A stretch of DNA of 64,000 nt from Micromonospora coxensis (GCF_900090295.1 NZ_LT607753.1:2976001-3040000), one strand, 5' to 3'. Positions 50,446-63,221 are shown, numbered from the stretch's first letter. Program-made: numbers and translations. The notes: a model not told the origin generated them from the sequence alone.

Positions 50446-52278
50446 TCAGTGGGTGGACGTCGGGAGTTCGACGCTGTCGCCGTCGACACCCCGATCCGCG
50501 GCGAAGCCGCGCACGTCGGGCGCGCCGAGCCGGGCCGCGTCGGCGGTGGCGTCGTCCGGCATGAGCTGGGACTCCCGCTCCGCCTCGACCCGCGCCCGGT
50601 AGTGCGCGACCTCCCGCTCCCGGGTGGCCGCGTCCCAGCCGAGCACCGCACCCATCAGCTCCGCCGTGTGCCCGGCCGACTCCAGGCCCCGGTGGGTCGT
50701 CTCGAAGGAGATCCGGGTACGCCGGGTCAGCACGTCCTCCAGGTGCAGCGCCCCCTCCGCGCGGGCCGCGTACGTCACCTCGGCGGCGAGGTACTCCGGC
50801 GCGCCGGCCAGCGGGGACGCCTGGAGGGGGTCGGCGTCGATCAGGGCCAGCAGTTCCCGGGTCATGGTGCCGTAGCGCTCCAGCAGGTGCTCCACCACGC
50901 CCACCGGCACCCCGTGCCGGCGGGCCAGGTCCGCCCGGTCCCGCCACATCGCCGGGTACCCGTCGGCGCCGAGCAGCGGCAGGTCGGCGGTGCGGGACGG
51001 CCGTACCCCGCCGAGCCGGTGGGCGGCCCGGTCCACCACGTCCGAGGCCATCACCCGGTACGTCGTGTACTTGCCGCCGGCGACCAGGAGCAGCCCGAGC
51101 ATCGGCTCGAAGACCGCGTGCTCGCGGGACAGCTTGGAGGTGGAGTCCGCCTCGCCGGCCAGCAGCGGGCGCAGGCCGGCGTAGACGCCCTCGATGTCGG
51201 CCGTGGTCAGCGGCCGGTCGAGCACCGTGTTGACCTGATCGAGCAGGTACTGGATGTCGCGCGCGGAGGCGGCCGGGTGGGACCGGTCCAGTCGCCAGTC
51301 GGTGTCGGTGGTGCCGATGATCCAGTGCCCACCCCAGGGGATCACGAAGAGCACGCTGCTGGGGGTGCGCAGGATCAGCCCGGTCTCGCCGGTGATCGCC
51401 GACCGGGGGACGACCAGGTGCACGCCCTTGGAGGCGCGTACCCGGATGCCGGGGCGCAGCCCGACGTCGTTGAGCATCTGCGACATGTCGTCGCTCCAGA
51501 CGCCGGTCGCGCCGATGACGACCCGGGCGTGCACCTCGAACTCGGCGTCGGGGGAACCGGGGGCCGCCTCCAGGTCGCGGACCCGGACCCCGGTGACCTC
51601 ACGGGCCTGCCGGATCAGCCCGACGGCGCGGGCGCTGGTCACCACCGTCGCGCCGAGGCTCGCCGCGGTACGGGCCAGGGTGACCACCAGCCGGGCGTCG
51701 TCGACCTGCCCGTCGTAGTAGCGGATCGCCCCGGCCAGGGAGTCGGCGCGCAGGCTGGGGAAGATCCGCCGGGCGCCCTCGCGGGTCAGGTGCCGGTGCA
51801 GCGGCATGCCCCGGCCGCCGCCGAAGATCCCGGCGAAGGCGTCGTAGGCGGCCACGCCGGCGCCGTAGTAGGCGCGGCGGAAGGCGCGGGCGGGCAGGTC
51901 GCGCAGGCTCCCCCCGGCGGGCAGCGGCACCAGGATCGGCACCGGCCGGACCAGGTGCGGGGCGAGCCGGGTGGCGAGCAGGCCGCGTTCGGTCAGCGCC
52001 TCGTGGACCAGGTGGAACTCCAACTGCTCCAGGTAGCGCAGGCCGCCGTGGATCAACTTGCTGGACCGGCTGGAGGTGCCGGCGGCGTAGTCGCGCGCCT
52101 CGACCAGGGCCACCTTGAGCCCTCGGGAGGCGGCGTCCAGCGCGGCGCCCGCTCCGGTGACGCCACCCCCGATGATCAGCACGTCGAAGCGCTCGGCCCG
52201 GAGCCGGCGCAGGTCGGTGGCGCGGCGCTCGGGGGAGAGCTGGCCGGCGGCGGATCGGGTCAGGTTGGGGTCGCGCAC
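50446..52278 (-). CDS. glpD: Glycerol-3-phosphate dehydrogenase, FAD-dependent (aerobic)
   Basis: A 610-residue flavoprotein. The FAD motif is IIGGGVTGAGAALDAASRGLKVALVE near residue 35, followed by SSRSSKLIHGGLRYLE, the GlpD signature. The C-terminal DAO_C domain includes TRRTRISFETTHRG. It oxidises glycerol-3-phosphate to dihydroxyacetone phosphate at the membrane and feeds the quinone pool. No glpK or glpF is adjacent. The GTG start follows TACGGT (52285-52290) by 6 nt, so transcription is probably independent. Confidence 0.93.
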   Translation of the reverse strand: MRDPNLTRSAAGQLSPERRATDLRRLRAERFDVLIIGGGVTGAGAALDAASRGLKVALVEARDYAAGTSSRSSKLIHGGLRYLEQLEFHLVHEALTERGLLATRLAPHLVRPVPILVPLPAGGSLRDLPARAFRRAYYGAGVAAYDAFAGIFGGGRGMPLHRHLTREGARRIFPSLRADSLAGAIRYYDGQVDDARLVVTLARTAASLGATVVTSARAVGLIRQAREVTGVRVRDLEAAPGSPDAEFEVHARVVIGATGVWSDDMSQMLNDVGLRPGIRVRASKGVHLVVPRSAITGETGLILRTPSSVLFVIPWGGHWIIGTTDTDWRLDRSHPAASARDIQYLLDQVNTVLDRPLTTADIEGVYAGLRPLLAGEADSTSKLSREHAVFEPMLGLLLVAGGKYTTYRVMASDVVDRAAHRLGGVRPSRTADLPLLGADGYPAMWRDRADLARRHGVPVGVVEHLLERYGTMTRELLALIDADPLQASPLAGAPEYLAAEVTYAARAEGALHLEDVLTRRTRISFETTHRGLESAGHTAELMGAVLGWDAATREREVAHYRARVEAERESQLMPDDATADAARLGAPDVRGFAADRGVDGDSVELPTSTH

Positions 52279-52465
52279 CCGTCCACCGTAACCGCCCGGA
52301 GCCGCGAGCAGCAGGCCCCGCTCCCCCGGGTACCCGGCGACACCCGCGCGACCACGGTCGGTCACCGTCAGGACGTCCGACCGACGGTCACGGTCCGTGA
52401 CGACCTCCCGGGCGTCGCCCGCCACCCGGGGCCGGCCGGGCGACGGGCGTGGGAGAGTGGCTGCC

Positions 52466-55003
52466 ATGCAGGCCGAGCCTCCCCACCGGAACGTCGGTCA
52501 CGCCCCGCCCGTCGCCGGACCGGCCAGCCCGTGGCCGGTGGTGGCGGCGGTCCTGGCCGGGCTGTGGACCGTCGGGTTCACCGTGGTCAGCCAGCTCACC
52601 GGCTGGGTGACCGACCAGGTCCTGCTCGCCTCCGGGCTGGCGCGGGTGGTCTGGCTCTGGCCGGTGGTCGGGCTGGCCACCGTCCTGCTGGTCGGCGGTC
52701 CGGCGCTGGCGCTGGCCCGGCTGCCCCGCTCGGCGGCGGTCCGGGCGAGCGGCCGGGCCTGGCTGGCGGCGGCGCTGGCGCTGGGCGTGCTGGGGCTGCT
52801 CCGGGCGATCCCGCCGGTGCACCACGAGGCGTACCTGGCCGCGCTGGCGGCCACCGCCGCGTCGGCCGCTCTCGTGGTACGCCGACTCGCCCCCCGCAGC
52901 GCCGCCCCGGCGGCGGATCGCCCGTCGGGCGCCGGCGCCGCGGACCCGGCGGACGGCGGCACGCTGCGCCGGCCGGCCGGGAAGACCGCGCGGACGCCCG
53001 GCCCGGTCACCCTGTTCGGGATGGCCGGCGGGCTGGCCCTGCTGCTGCCCTGGGTCTGGGTGGGGGCGCTCGGCGGGCTGTTGGAGACGCTCCTCGCCGC
53101 GCTCGCGGCGGCGGCGCTCGGGGCGCTGGCCGGGAGCCTGCTCGACAGCGCCTTCTGGGCCCGCTTCACCGTCGGCGCGCCACCCCGTCCGGCGCGGCTG
53201 GTGCTGGTCGGCGGCCTGGTCGCCGGGGTGGCGCTGCTGCTGGTCGCCGCCGGGGTCGGGCAGTCCGGGGCACAACTGCCCCTGCTGCTGGTCCTGCCGC
53301 CGACGGCGTTCGCCCTGGCCGCCCTGCACGCCACCGCCGTACGCCGGGCCCGCCCGGCCGGCGACGCCGACGGCCCGCCCGCCGACGCCGCACGCGGCGG
53401 CGGCGACGGCACGTCGGCGGGGGCCGGCTGGCTGGTCGGGCTCGCGGTGCTCGGCCCGCTGGCCCTCACCGACCCGGAGGAGATCACCCTGCTCCTGGCC
53501 ACGGCCCGCGACGTGCCGTACTGGGTGGCGGTGGCCGCCGGGGTCGGGCTCGCCGTCGCGGTCCTGCTCGCCCTCGGGTACGGCGTGCTGCTGGCCCGGC
53601 CCGGCGCCCGGCCGCCGAGCCGGCGGGTGGCCGCGGTGACCGCCGCCGCGCTGCTGGTCACGGCCGGGGTGGTCGCGGCCGGCCCGGGGCAGCCCGGCCT
53701 GCACGGGGAACGACTGCTGGTGGTGCTCCGCGAACAGGCCGACCTCTCCGGTGTCCCGGCCGGAACGCCGGGGCGCGCCGGTCGGGACGCCCGCGCCGCC
53801 GAGGTGTACCGCCGGCTCGTCGACACCGCCGACCGGACCCAGGGCGACCTGCGGCGGGAGCTGACCCGGCTGCGGCTGCGTCCCACGCCGTACTACCTGG
53901 TCAACGCGATCGAGACCGACGGCGGGCCGGCGGTGCGGGCCTGGCTCTCCGGCCGGCCGGAGGTGGCCCGGGTGCTGGTCAGCCAGCGGGTCCGCCCGGT
54001 GCCCGCCCCCGCGCCGACCACCGGGGGTGACCGGCCGGCCCCGGCCGAGCCGGTGTGGAACGTCCGGATGATCGGGGCCGACCGGGTCTGGTCCGAGCTG
54101 GGGGTGACCGGGTCCGGCGTGGTGGTCGGCAGCTCCGACTCCGGGGTGGACGGCCGCCACCCGGCGCTCGCCGCCGGATTCCGGGGCGGCGACGACTCCT
54201 GGTACGACCCGTGGGACGGCACCCGCGCCCCGGACGACTCCGGCGGGCACGGCACCCACACCGTGGGCAGCGCCGTCGGCCGGGACGGGATCGGGGTGGC
54301 CCCGGGGGCGCAGTGGGTGGGGTGCGTCAACCTGGACCGCAACCTCGGCAGCCCGGCGCACTACCTGGACTGTCTCCAGTTCATGCTGGCCCCCTTCCCG
54401 CCCGGCGGCGACCCGCTCACCGACGGCCGGCCGGCGCGGGCGCCGGACGTGCTGACCAACTCGTGGGGCTGCCCGCCGATCGAGGGCTGCGACGTCGGGG
54501 TGCTGCGCCCGGCGACCGCCGCGCTGGCCGCCGCCGGGATCCTGGTGGTCGCCGCCGCCGGCAACACCGGGCCGTACTGCGGCTCGATCGCCGACCCGCC
54601 CGCGCCGTACCCGGACGTGCTGACCGTCGGCGCGGTGAACCGGGAGCGGGCGGTCACCGAGTTCTCCAGCCGGGGGCCCGCCCCGGGCGGCGCGGCCAAG
54701 CCGGACCTGCTCGCCCCCGGCGCGGAGGTGCTCTCCGCGATGCCCGGCGGCGGGTACGCCACCCTCGACGGCACGTCCATGGCGACCCCGCAGGTGGCGG
54801 GCGTGGTGGCGCTGATGTGGTCGGCGAACCCGGCGCTCGTCGGCGACCTGACGCGCACCCGGGACATCCTCCGGGACACGGCGGCGCCGGCCGGGGAGAG
54901 CGTCCGCGCCGGCACCACCCGGCCGTCGTGCGCGGGTCGGGACACCACCGGCGCCGGCATCGTCGACGCGTACGCGGCGGTGCGGGCGGCCCGCGCCGGC
55001 TGA
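52466..55003 (+). CDS. Membrane-integrated subtilisin-like serine protease (S8)
   Basis: An 845-residue protein. The first 410 residues contain about nine to eleven hydrophobic segments with Gly/Ala-rich loops. A linker and a pro-domain-like stretch follow (ERLLVVLREQADLSGVPAG... YRRLVDTADRTQGDLRRELTRL). The S8 peptidase covers about residues 530-840, with the triad Asp in SSDSGVDGRHP, His in GGHGTHTVG, Ser in DGTSMATPQVAG, and oxyanion Asn in AAAGNTGPY. The catalytic domain is expected outside the cell. No C-terminal anchor is seen. ATG 52466 has a GGGAG site 10 nt upstream and is not certain. Confidence 0.85.
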   Translation: MQAEPPHRNVGHAPPVAGPASPWPVVAAVLAGLWTVGFTVVSQLTGWVTDQVLLASGLARVVWLWPVVGLATVLLVGGPALALARLPRSAAVRASGRAWLAAALALGVLGLLRAIPPVHHEAYLAALAATAASAALVVRRLAPRSAAPAADRPSGAGAADPADGGTLRRPAGKTARTPGPVTLFGMAGGLALLLPWVWVGALGGLLETLLAALAAAALGALAGSLLDSAFWARFTVGAPPRPARLVLVGGLVAGVALLLVAAGVGQSGAQLPLLLVLPPTAFALAALHATAVRRARPAGDADGPPADAARGGGDGTSAGAGWLVGLAVLGPLALTDPEEITLLLATARDVPYWVAVAAGVGLAVAVLLALGYGVLLARPGARPPSRRVAAVTAAALLVTAGVVAAGPGQPGLHGERLLVVLREQADLSGVPAGTPGRAGRDARAAEVYRRLVDTADRTQGDLRRELTRLRLRPTPYYLVNAIETDGGPAVRAWLSGRPEVARVLVSQRVRPVPAPAPTTGGDRPAPAEPVWNVRMIGADRVWSELGVTGSGVVVGSSDSGVDGRHPALAAGFRGGDDSWYDPWDGTRAPDDSGGHGTHTVGSAVGRDGIGVAPGAQWVGCVNLDRNLGSPAHYLDCLQFMLAPFPPGGDPLTDGRPARAPDVLTNSWGCPPIEGCDVGVLRPATAALAAAGILVVAAAGNTGPYCGSIADPPAPYPDVLTVGAVNRERAVTEFSSRGPAPGGAAKPDLLAPGAEVLSAMPGGGYATLDGTSMATPQVAGVVALMWSANPALVGDLTRTRDILRDTAAPAGESVRAGTTRPSCAGRDTTGAGIVDAYAAVRAARAG

Positions 55004-55049
55004 GCGGGTCTTGCGCCGACCCGTGGTGGTTGATCTAGGGTCGGCGACC

Positions 55050-55970
55050 ATGGAGCTGCGCCTCGCCGAACTGCCCGTCGACCGGGCGCCCGACGCCGTC
55101 GCCCTCTGCGGGCGCGCGCTCGACCTGCCCGAGGACGCCGCCGAGGCGGGTCCCCTGGTCGACACCCTGTGGACCCGGGCCGCCGCCGACCGTCCGGTGC
55201 TGGCGCTCGGGGCGTACGCGGGTGAGGAACTGGTCGGGGTGCTGATCGGGTCGCTCTCGGCGGCGGACCCCCGACTGGGACACGTGGACCTGCTCGCGGT
55301 CGAGCCGGAGCACCGCCGCCGGGGCGTCGGGCGGGCGCTGCTGACCGGGGCGGAGCAGCGGCTCGCCGGGCTCGGCGCGGCCGAGGTGCTGCTGGCCGGG
55401 AACCCGCCGTACTACGGCTGGCCGGGCATCGACGTGCGGTACACCCCGGCGGTCTGCCTGGCGATGGCGGCGGGCTACCGGCAGGACCGTACCGCCTGGA
55501 ACATGACCGCCGACCTGTCGTACGACGGATCGCCGGCGCTGCGCACGACGGCGCCGGCGGAGGCCCGGCTCGCCGACCGGGGAATCGCGGTACGCCGCGC
55601 GGAGCCGGCGGACCTGCCGGCGCTGGCCGCGTTCGCCCGGTCCACCTTCGGCGGCACCTGGGACGGCGAGCTGGCCGGCTCGGTCGGCCGCGAGGACGCG
55701 GGCTGCCACCTGGCGGAGCGGGACGGACAGGTCCTGGGGTTCGCGGCCTGGGGGTCGTCCCGGCCGAGCTGGTTCGGGCCGATGGGGACCGCGCCCGAGG
55801 CGGCGGGGTCGGGCATCGGCGGGGTGCTGCTGCGCCGCTGCCTGGCCGACCAGCGGGCGGCCGGGGTCGACGCGGCGCAGATCGGCTGGGTGGGGCCGGT
55901 GCCGTTCTACTCGGGCAGCGCGGGCGCCCGGATCGAGCGGGTCTTCTTCCTGTACCGCCGGACGCTCTGA
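55050..55970 (+). CDS. Tandem GNAT N-acetyltransferase
   Basis: A 306-residue protein with two GNAT domains. The first has LDLLAVEPEHRRRGVGRALLTGAEQRL and NPPYYGWPGIDVRYTPA; the second is less conserved (GTAPEAAGSGIGGVLLRRCLADQ). The NPPYYGWPG motif is typical of an actinobacterial subgroup of unknown substrate. The ATG follows TAGGGT (55036-55041) by 8 nt. Confidence 0.87.
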   Translation: MELRLAELPVDRAPDAVALCGRALDLPEDAAEAGPLVDTLWTRAAADRPVLALGAYAGEELVGVLIGSLSAADPRLGHVDLLAVEPEHRRRGVGRALLTGAEQRLAGLGAAEVLLAGNPPYYGWPGIDVRYTPAVCLAMAAGYRQDRTAWNMTADLSYDGSPALRTTAPAEARLADRGIAVRRAEPADLPALAAFARSTFGGTWDGELAGSVGREDAGCHLAERDGQVLGFAAWGSSRPSWFGPMGTAPEAAGSGIGGVLLRRCLADQRAAGVDAAQIGWVGPVPFYSGSAGARIERVFFLYRRTL

Positions 55971-56019
55971 GCCGGTCAGCCTGGCCCGGCATAACGGATA
56001 GATCACCACATAGCGCTGT

Positions 56020-56060
56020 TCACCCGCGCGGGTGATCGACGCCCCCTACCGTTTCGGTAG
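56020..56060 (+). promoter_or_regulatory. Two palindromes upstream of the small acidic protein
   Basis: TCACCCGCGCGGGTGA (56020-56035) is a perfect 16-bp palindrome. CTACCG-TTT-CGGTAG (56046-56060) forms a hairpin that ends directly at the AGGAGG ribosome-binding site (56061-56066). The first looks like a dimeric repressor site, the second like an mRNA hairpin before the start. Confidence 0.6.
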
Positions 56061-56071
56061 AGGAGGCGGCC

Positions 56072-56314
56072 ATGACCACGGACGACGAGCAGACCGACGA
56101 CGCGGTGCCCGGTGCCTGGGCGCCGATCGGCGACCCGCCCACCCCGGTGCCGTTCGACCGACGGGACTACGGCGACGCCGAGCAGATGGCGGAGATGACC
56201 GGCATCGACGAGCCGACGGTCGACGAGCCGGTGACCGTGGTGGACGAGCCGGTCCCCGTCCCCCCGCCGTACGACCGGACGCAGAAGCGGCGCAACCACC
56301 GGCCACTGCCCTGA
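56072..56314 (+). CDS. Small acidic hypothetical protein (80 aa)
   Basis: An 80-residue protein that is acidic in the first 65 residues and basic at the end (DRTQKRRNHRPLP). It contains a degenerate triple repeat of xDEPv (GIDEPTVDEPVTVVDEPVPVP) and has no hydrophobic segment; it is probably disordered. AGGAGG lies 5 nt before the ATG, a strong site. I do not recognise a family. Confidence 0.65.
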   Translation: MTTDDEQTDDAVPGAWAPIGDPPTPVPFDRRDYGDAEQMAEMTGIDEPTVDEPVTVVDEPVPVPPPYDRTQKRRNHRPLP

Positions 56315-56339
56315 CCGCCCACTCGGCGTAGCTGACGCG

Positions 56340-56373
56340 GAAGGGGCGGACCGCTGACGCGGCCCGCCCCTTC
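56340..56373. terminator. Bidirectional hairpin terminator before groEL end
   Basis: GAAGGGGCGG pairs with CCGCCCCTTC, with an inner CCGC/GCGG stem and TGAC loop. It lies 20 bp after the groEL stop and 25 bp after the small acidic protein gene. Confidence 0.85.
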
Positions 56374-56393
56374 TCGGCGTTGTGGAGCTGGAC

Positions 56394-59755
<3,362 letters not shown>

Positions 59756-59862
59756 GAGCCCTCCTCAGCGACGACGGCTGGAACGGCTCATGATCTTCCC
59801 TGGCGCCCGCTCGCGCCGCTGCCCCGGGAGGGGACCGACCGGCGAGCGGGGTCGGGCCGGAG

Positions 59863-60066
59863 TCAGGCGATGACGCGGACCCGCTCGGCCTGCGGCCCCT
59901 TCTGACCCTGGGCGATCTCGAACTCCACCCGCTGCCCGTCGTCCAGCGCCTTGTAGCCGTCCATCTCGATGGCGGAGAAGTGGACGAAGACGTCCTGGCC
60001 GCCGTCGACGGCGATGAAGCCGTAGCCCTTTTCGGCGTTGAACCACTTCACGGTGCCCTGTGCCAC
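59863..60066 (-). CDS. cspA: Cold-shock domain protein (CspA family)
   Basis: A 67-residue single cold-shock domain. RNP1 is KGYGFI and RNP2 is DVFVHFSAI, and the start is [13 protein letters not shown]. It binds single-stranded RNA and DNA and melts mRNA structure. GTG 60066 has AGGAAG 8 nt upstream. A TAGCGT hexamer at 60181-60186 would give a 5' leader of about 110 nt, usual for csp genes. Confidence 0.95.
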   Translation of the reverse strand: MAQGTVKWFNAEKGYGFIAVDGGQDVFVHFSAIEMDGYKALDDGQRVEFEIAQGQKGPQAERVRVIA

Positions 60067-60286
60067 GGTGCACTTCCTCACTCTGCGCGGCGTTCCACAA
60101 CCCCGGAGGCCGGCGGGCCGGCACCGGACGACCACCGTTCGGCGATCGGCGACGGCCGCTGAATCGGTGACCGAAATCGCACGCTACACGAGGCGTGACG
60201 ACGGCGCACGACCACAAAACGGGCATATTCCGGCGCGCGACGACCGCCACCCCCATCGGTGACGGTCACTGGGGTATGCAGGTGGC

Positions 60287-60817
60287 ATGACACCTCTGCC
60301 GGCGCCGCCGGACGCCCGGACGGCGACCGTGCGGCGGGTCCGCCCCGCCGACGCCGCCCGGATGCGGGCGCTGCGGCTGGAGATGCTCGCGGACTCGCCG
60401 CTGGCCTTCCTGGAGACCGTCGCGCAGGCCGCCGCCCGCCCGCACGCCGACTACGCCGCCCGGATCGCGCACGTCTCGCAGGGCTGCCAGACCGCCCAGT
60501 TCGTCGCCGACCCCGGGGGCCGGCTGGTCGGGCACGCCGGCGGCACCGTGTCGCCCGACGAGCCCGGCCTGACGGTCGTGTACGCCGTCTACGTCACGCC
60601 CGCCTGGCGCGGCCGGGGTCTGCTCGGCGCGCTGATCGACGGGGTGGCCGCCTGGTCGCGCTCGTGCGGCCGGCCGGAGCTGATGCTGGAGGTGGTGGTC
60701 GGCAACGACCGCGCCTACCGGGCGTACCAGCGGCTGGGCTTCACCGACACCGGGGTACGGGTGCCGCACCCGACCGTCCCCGCCATGCGCGAACTCCAGA
60801 TGCGCCGCCCCGCCTGA
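60287..60817 (+). CDS. GNAT family N-acetyltransferase
   Basis: A 176-residue single GNAT domain: TVRRVRPADAARMRALRLEML, VYAVYVTPAWRGRGLLGALIDG (acetyl-CoA loop) and VGNDRAYRAYQRLGFTDTG. This resembles the RimI-like/aminoglycoside-type stand-alone enzymes, with unknown substrate. ATG 60287 has TATGCA 6 nt upstream and also a weak AGGTGG site. It is divergent from the cold-shock gene. Confidence 0.88.
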   Translation: MTPLPAPPDARTATVRRVRPADAARMRALRLEMLADSPLAFLETVAQAAARPHADYAARIAHVSQGCQTAQFVADPGGRLVGHAGGTVSPDEPGLTVVYAVYVTPAWRGRGLLGALIDGVAAWSRSCGRPELMLEVVVGNDRAYRAYQRLGFTDTGVRVPHPTVPAMRELQMRRPA

Positions 60818-60958
60818 CCTGACCGCACGGCAGCGCCGAGCGCGGGAGGACGCCGCCGCGGACAGCCACCTGAACGGTAGGACTGTCACGCAGGCGGCGC
60901 CCCCATGATCCCCAAGGTCCGGGCGGCCAGGAGCCACCCCACGACCGGCCGGACCCGA

Positions 60959-61034
60959 GGGTTTCCGGGGCAGCCCGCCCCGCGCAGGGATCAAGCCTGA
61001 CCGCCCGGAGCGGGGTGGGCTGCCCCGGAAACCC
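60959..61034. terminator. 25-bp stem bidirectional terminator
   Basis: GGGTTTCCGGGGCAGCCC (60959-60976) pairs perfectly with 61017-61034, then a G-T wobble, then CCCCGC with GCGGGG, for a 25-bp stem around a 26-nt loop. It lies between the convergent GNAT and paaN genes and abuts the paaN stop. Confidence 0.75.
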
Positions 61035-61040
61035 CCAGAC

Positions 61041-62714
61041 TCAGACGTGCCGACGCGACTGCACGACCCGGAACCGGTTCGCCACGTACGCGCCGTCGGT
61101 CAGCGCGGCGTTGGCGGCCGGGTTGGCGCCGCTGCCGTGGAAGTCCGAGAACGCGGCCGACTGGTTGACGAACACGCCGCTGGTCAGGTTGCAGGACAGG
61201 TGCACCCCGACGTCGATCGCGGCGGCCTCGGCGGCGTCCAGCACCGACGGGTCGGTCGAGTAGACGGCGGCGGTCAGCGCGCCCTTCTCCCCCACCGTCG
61301 AGCGGAGGATCTCCAGGCTGTGCTCGGTGGAGTCGGTGGCGATGACGAACGAGATGGGCCCGAACCACTCCCTGCCGTAGACCTCGGTGTCCCCGGCGGA
61401 CAGCTTGACGATGGTCGGCGTACGCACCACCGCGCCGGGCAGCGACGGGTGCGCGACGGTGCGCGACTCCAGCACCGCCTCGCCGACCTTGGTGACCTCG
61501 TCGAGGCGCTCCAGCACCCCGTCGTTGACGATCGCGCCGGTCAGTTCGACACCCCGGGCCGGGTCGGCGGTGAGCTTGCCGACCGCGGCGGCGATGCCGG
61601 CGGCCACCTCGTCGAAGCTCTTGTGCCCCTGGTCGGTCTCGATGCCGCCGGCCGGGATGAGGATGTTCTGCGAGGTGGTGCACATCTGGCCGCTGTAGAG
61701 GGTGAGCGTGAAGCCCAGGTTGCGGCACATGCCGGCGAAGTCGTCGGTGGAGTCGACGACGACCGCGTTGAGGCCGGCCTTCTCGGTGTAGACGGCCGCC
61801 TGCCGGGCGTTCGCCTCCAGCCAGTCGCCGTACTCGGTGGAGCCGGTGAAGTCGACGATCTTGACGGCCGGGTGCAGGGCCAGCGTGGAGGCGAGCTTCT
61901 CGCCCGGGGCCTCGGGGGCGAGCAGCACCAGGTTCGGGTCGAAGCCGGCCTCGGCGAGCACCTCGCGGGCGTACTTCACGGTGATGGCCAGCGGCAGCAC
62001 CGCGCGCGGGTGCGGCTTGACCACGACCGGGTTGCCGGTGGCCAGCGAGGCGAAGAGGCCCGGGTACGAGTTCCAGGTCGGGAAGGTGTTGCAGCCGATC
62101 ACCAGGGCCACCCCCCGGGGCACCACGTGGAACGTCTTGGTCATCCGCAGCGGGTCGCCCTTGCCGGCCGCCTTCTCCCAACCGGCGGTCCCCGGGTGCC
62201 GGGTCATCTCGGCGTACGCGTAGGCGATCGCCTCCAGCGCCCGGTCCAGCGCGTGCGCGCCGCCGGCCTGGAACGCCATCACGAACGCCTGGCCGCTGGT
62301 GAACTGCACCGCGTTGGCCAGCTCGAAGATGTGCCGGTGCAGCCGGGCCAGGATCTCCAGGCAGACGCCCACCCGGGCCTGCGGGCCGGCGTCCCGCCAG
62401 GCCGGCAGGGCGGCGGTGGCGGCGGCGACCAGTTCGTCGGCGCCCGCGTGCGGGTAGCGCACGTTCAGCGCCAGCCCGAACGGGCTGGTTTCGGTGGCGA
62501 CCCGGTCGCCGTCGCCGGGCTGGTCGAGGGGGAAGTCGCCGTCGAGGTACGCCTCGAACGCCGCCTTGCCGTCGGCGGCGGCGGTCTCGCCGTACACCCG
62601 GGGGCTGGGGGACTCGGGGTAGGCGGACCAGTAGGCCCGCTCCGTGATCGCGGTCAACGCCCGGTTGAGGGTGTCGGCGTGCCTGTCGTACAGGGCCTGC
62701 GGGGTCTCCGTCAT
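61041..62714 (-). CDS. paaN: PaaN-type aldehyde dehydrogenase (phenylacetic acid degradation)
   Basis: A 557-residue NAD(P)-dependent aldehyde dehydrogenase of the PaaN type. It has PHAGADELVAAATAALPAWRDAGPQARVGV, the nucleotide-binding segment VVVKPHPRAVLPLAITVKYAREVL, a Glu-loop VDFTGSTEYGDWLE and the catalytic Cys in YSGQMCTTSQNI. PaaN oxidises the ring-opened aldehyde of the phenylacetyl-CoA pathway, but no other paa genes are nearby, so a more general role is possible. ATG 62714 (MTETPQALYDRHADTL) is preferred to upstream ATGs at 62723 and beyond. Confidence 0.88.
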   Translation of the reverse strand: MTETPQALYDRHADTLNRALTAITERAYWSAYPESPSPRVYGETAAADGKAAFEAYLDGDFPLDQPGDGDRVATETSPFGLALNVRYPHAGADELVAAATAALPAWRDAGPQARVGVCLEILARLHRHIFELANAVQFTSGQAFVMAFQAGGAHALDRALEAIAYAYAEMTRHPGTAGWEKAAGKGDPLRMTKTFHVVPRGVALVIGCNTFPTWNSYPGLFASLATGNPVVVKPHPRAVLPLAITVKYAREVLAEAGFDPNLVLLAPEAPGEKLASTLALHPAVKIVDFTGSTEYGDWLEANARQAAVYTEKAGLNAVVVDSTDDFAGMCRNLGFTLTLYSGQMCTTSQNILIPAGGIETDQGHKSFDEVAAGIAAAVGKLTADPARGVELTGAIVNDGVLERLDEVTKVGEAVLESRTVAHPSLPGAVVRTPTIVKLSAGDTEVYGREWFGPISFVIATDSTEHSLEILRSTVGEKGALTAAVYSTDPSVLDAAEAAAIDVGVHLSCNLTSGVFVNQSAAFSDFHGSGANPAANAALTDGAYVANRFRVVQSRRHV

Positions 62715-62897
62715 GCCCGCCATCATGCAACAGTCGGCCACCAGATCAGTAGGGGCGTGTCACAACTGGAGATCGTCGCCGGCCACTGGAACCGGGGTGT
62801 CCGGTCGCCGGCGCGCACCGTCGGGCGGAATGGCCGGGCCGGTGCCGGGTAACCCGGGCCACCGGGTCAGCGGAGAATTCGACAGGAGGTGTCCCGG

Positions 62898-63188
62898 ATG
62901 CCCTTCGTCCAGGTGATCGAGTACGAGTCGGACCAGCGGGACAAGGTGCGCGAACTCAGCGAGGAGTGGGCGCGGGAGCACCCGGACGGGGGTCCCAGCC
63001 GGTTCGTGATGGCGGAGGACCGGGAACGTCCGGGCCATTTCGTCATGGTCGCCGAGTTCGACAGCTACGAGCAGGCGATGGCGCACAGCGGGCGGCCGGA
63101 GACCGGCGCGTACGCCGAACGGATGCGCAAGTTGGCGAAGGGGACTCCCCGCTACGTCAACCTGGAGGTTGCCCACGAGCAGGGCTGA
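62898..63188 (+). CDS. Small ferredoxin-fold protein (ABM/Dabb-like)
   Basis: A 96-residue protein: MPFVQVIEYESDQRDKVREL, then GHFVMVAEFDSYEQAMAHSGRPET, then RYVNLEVAHEQG. The strand-helix pattern fits a dimeric alpha+beta barrel as in antibiotic-biosynthesis monooxygenases or stress-responsive A/B proteins. No cofactor motif is visible. AGGAGG lies 8 nt before ATG 62898. It is divergent from paaN. Confidence 0.78.
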   Translation: MPFVQVIEYESDQRDKVRELSEEWAREHPDGGPSRFVMAEDRERPGHFVMVAEFDSYEQAMAHSGRPETGAYAERMRKLAKGTPRYVNLEVAHEQG

Positions 63189-63221
63189 TCCCCGGGCGCA
63201 CGGGCGGAGGGCGTCCGCGCC

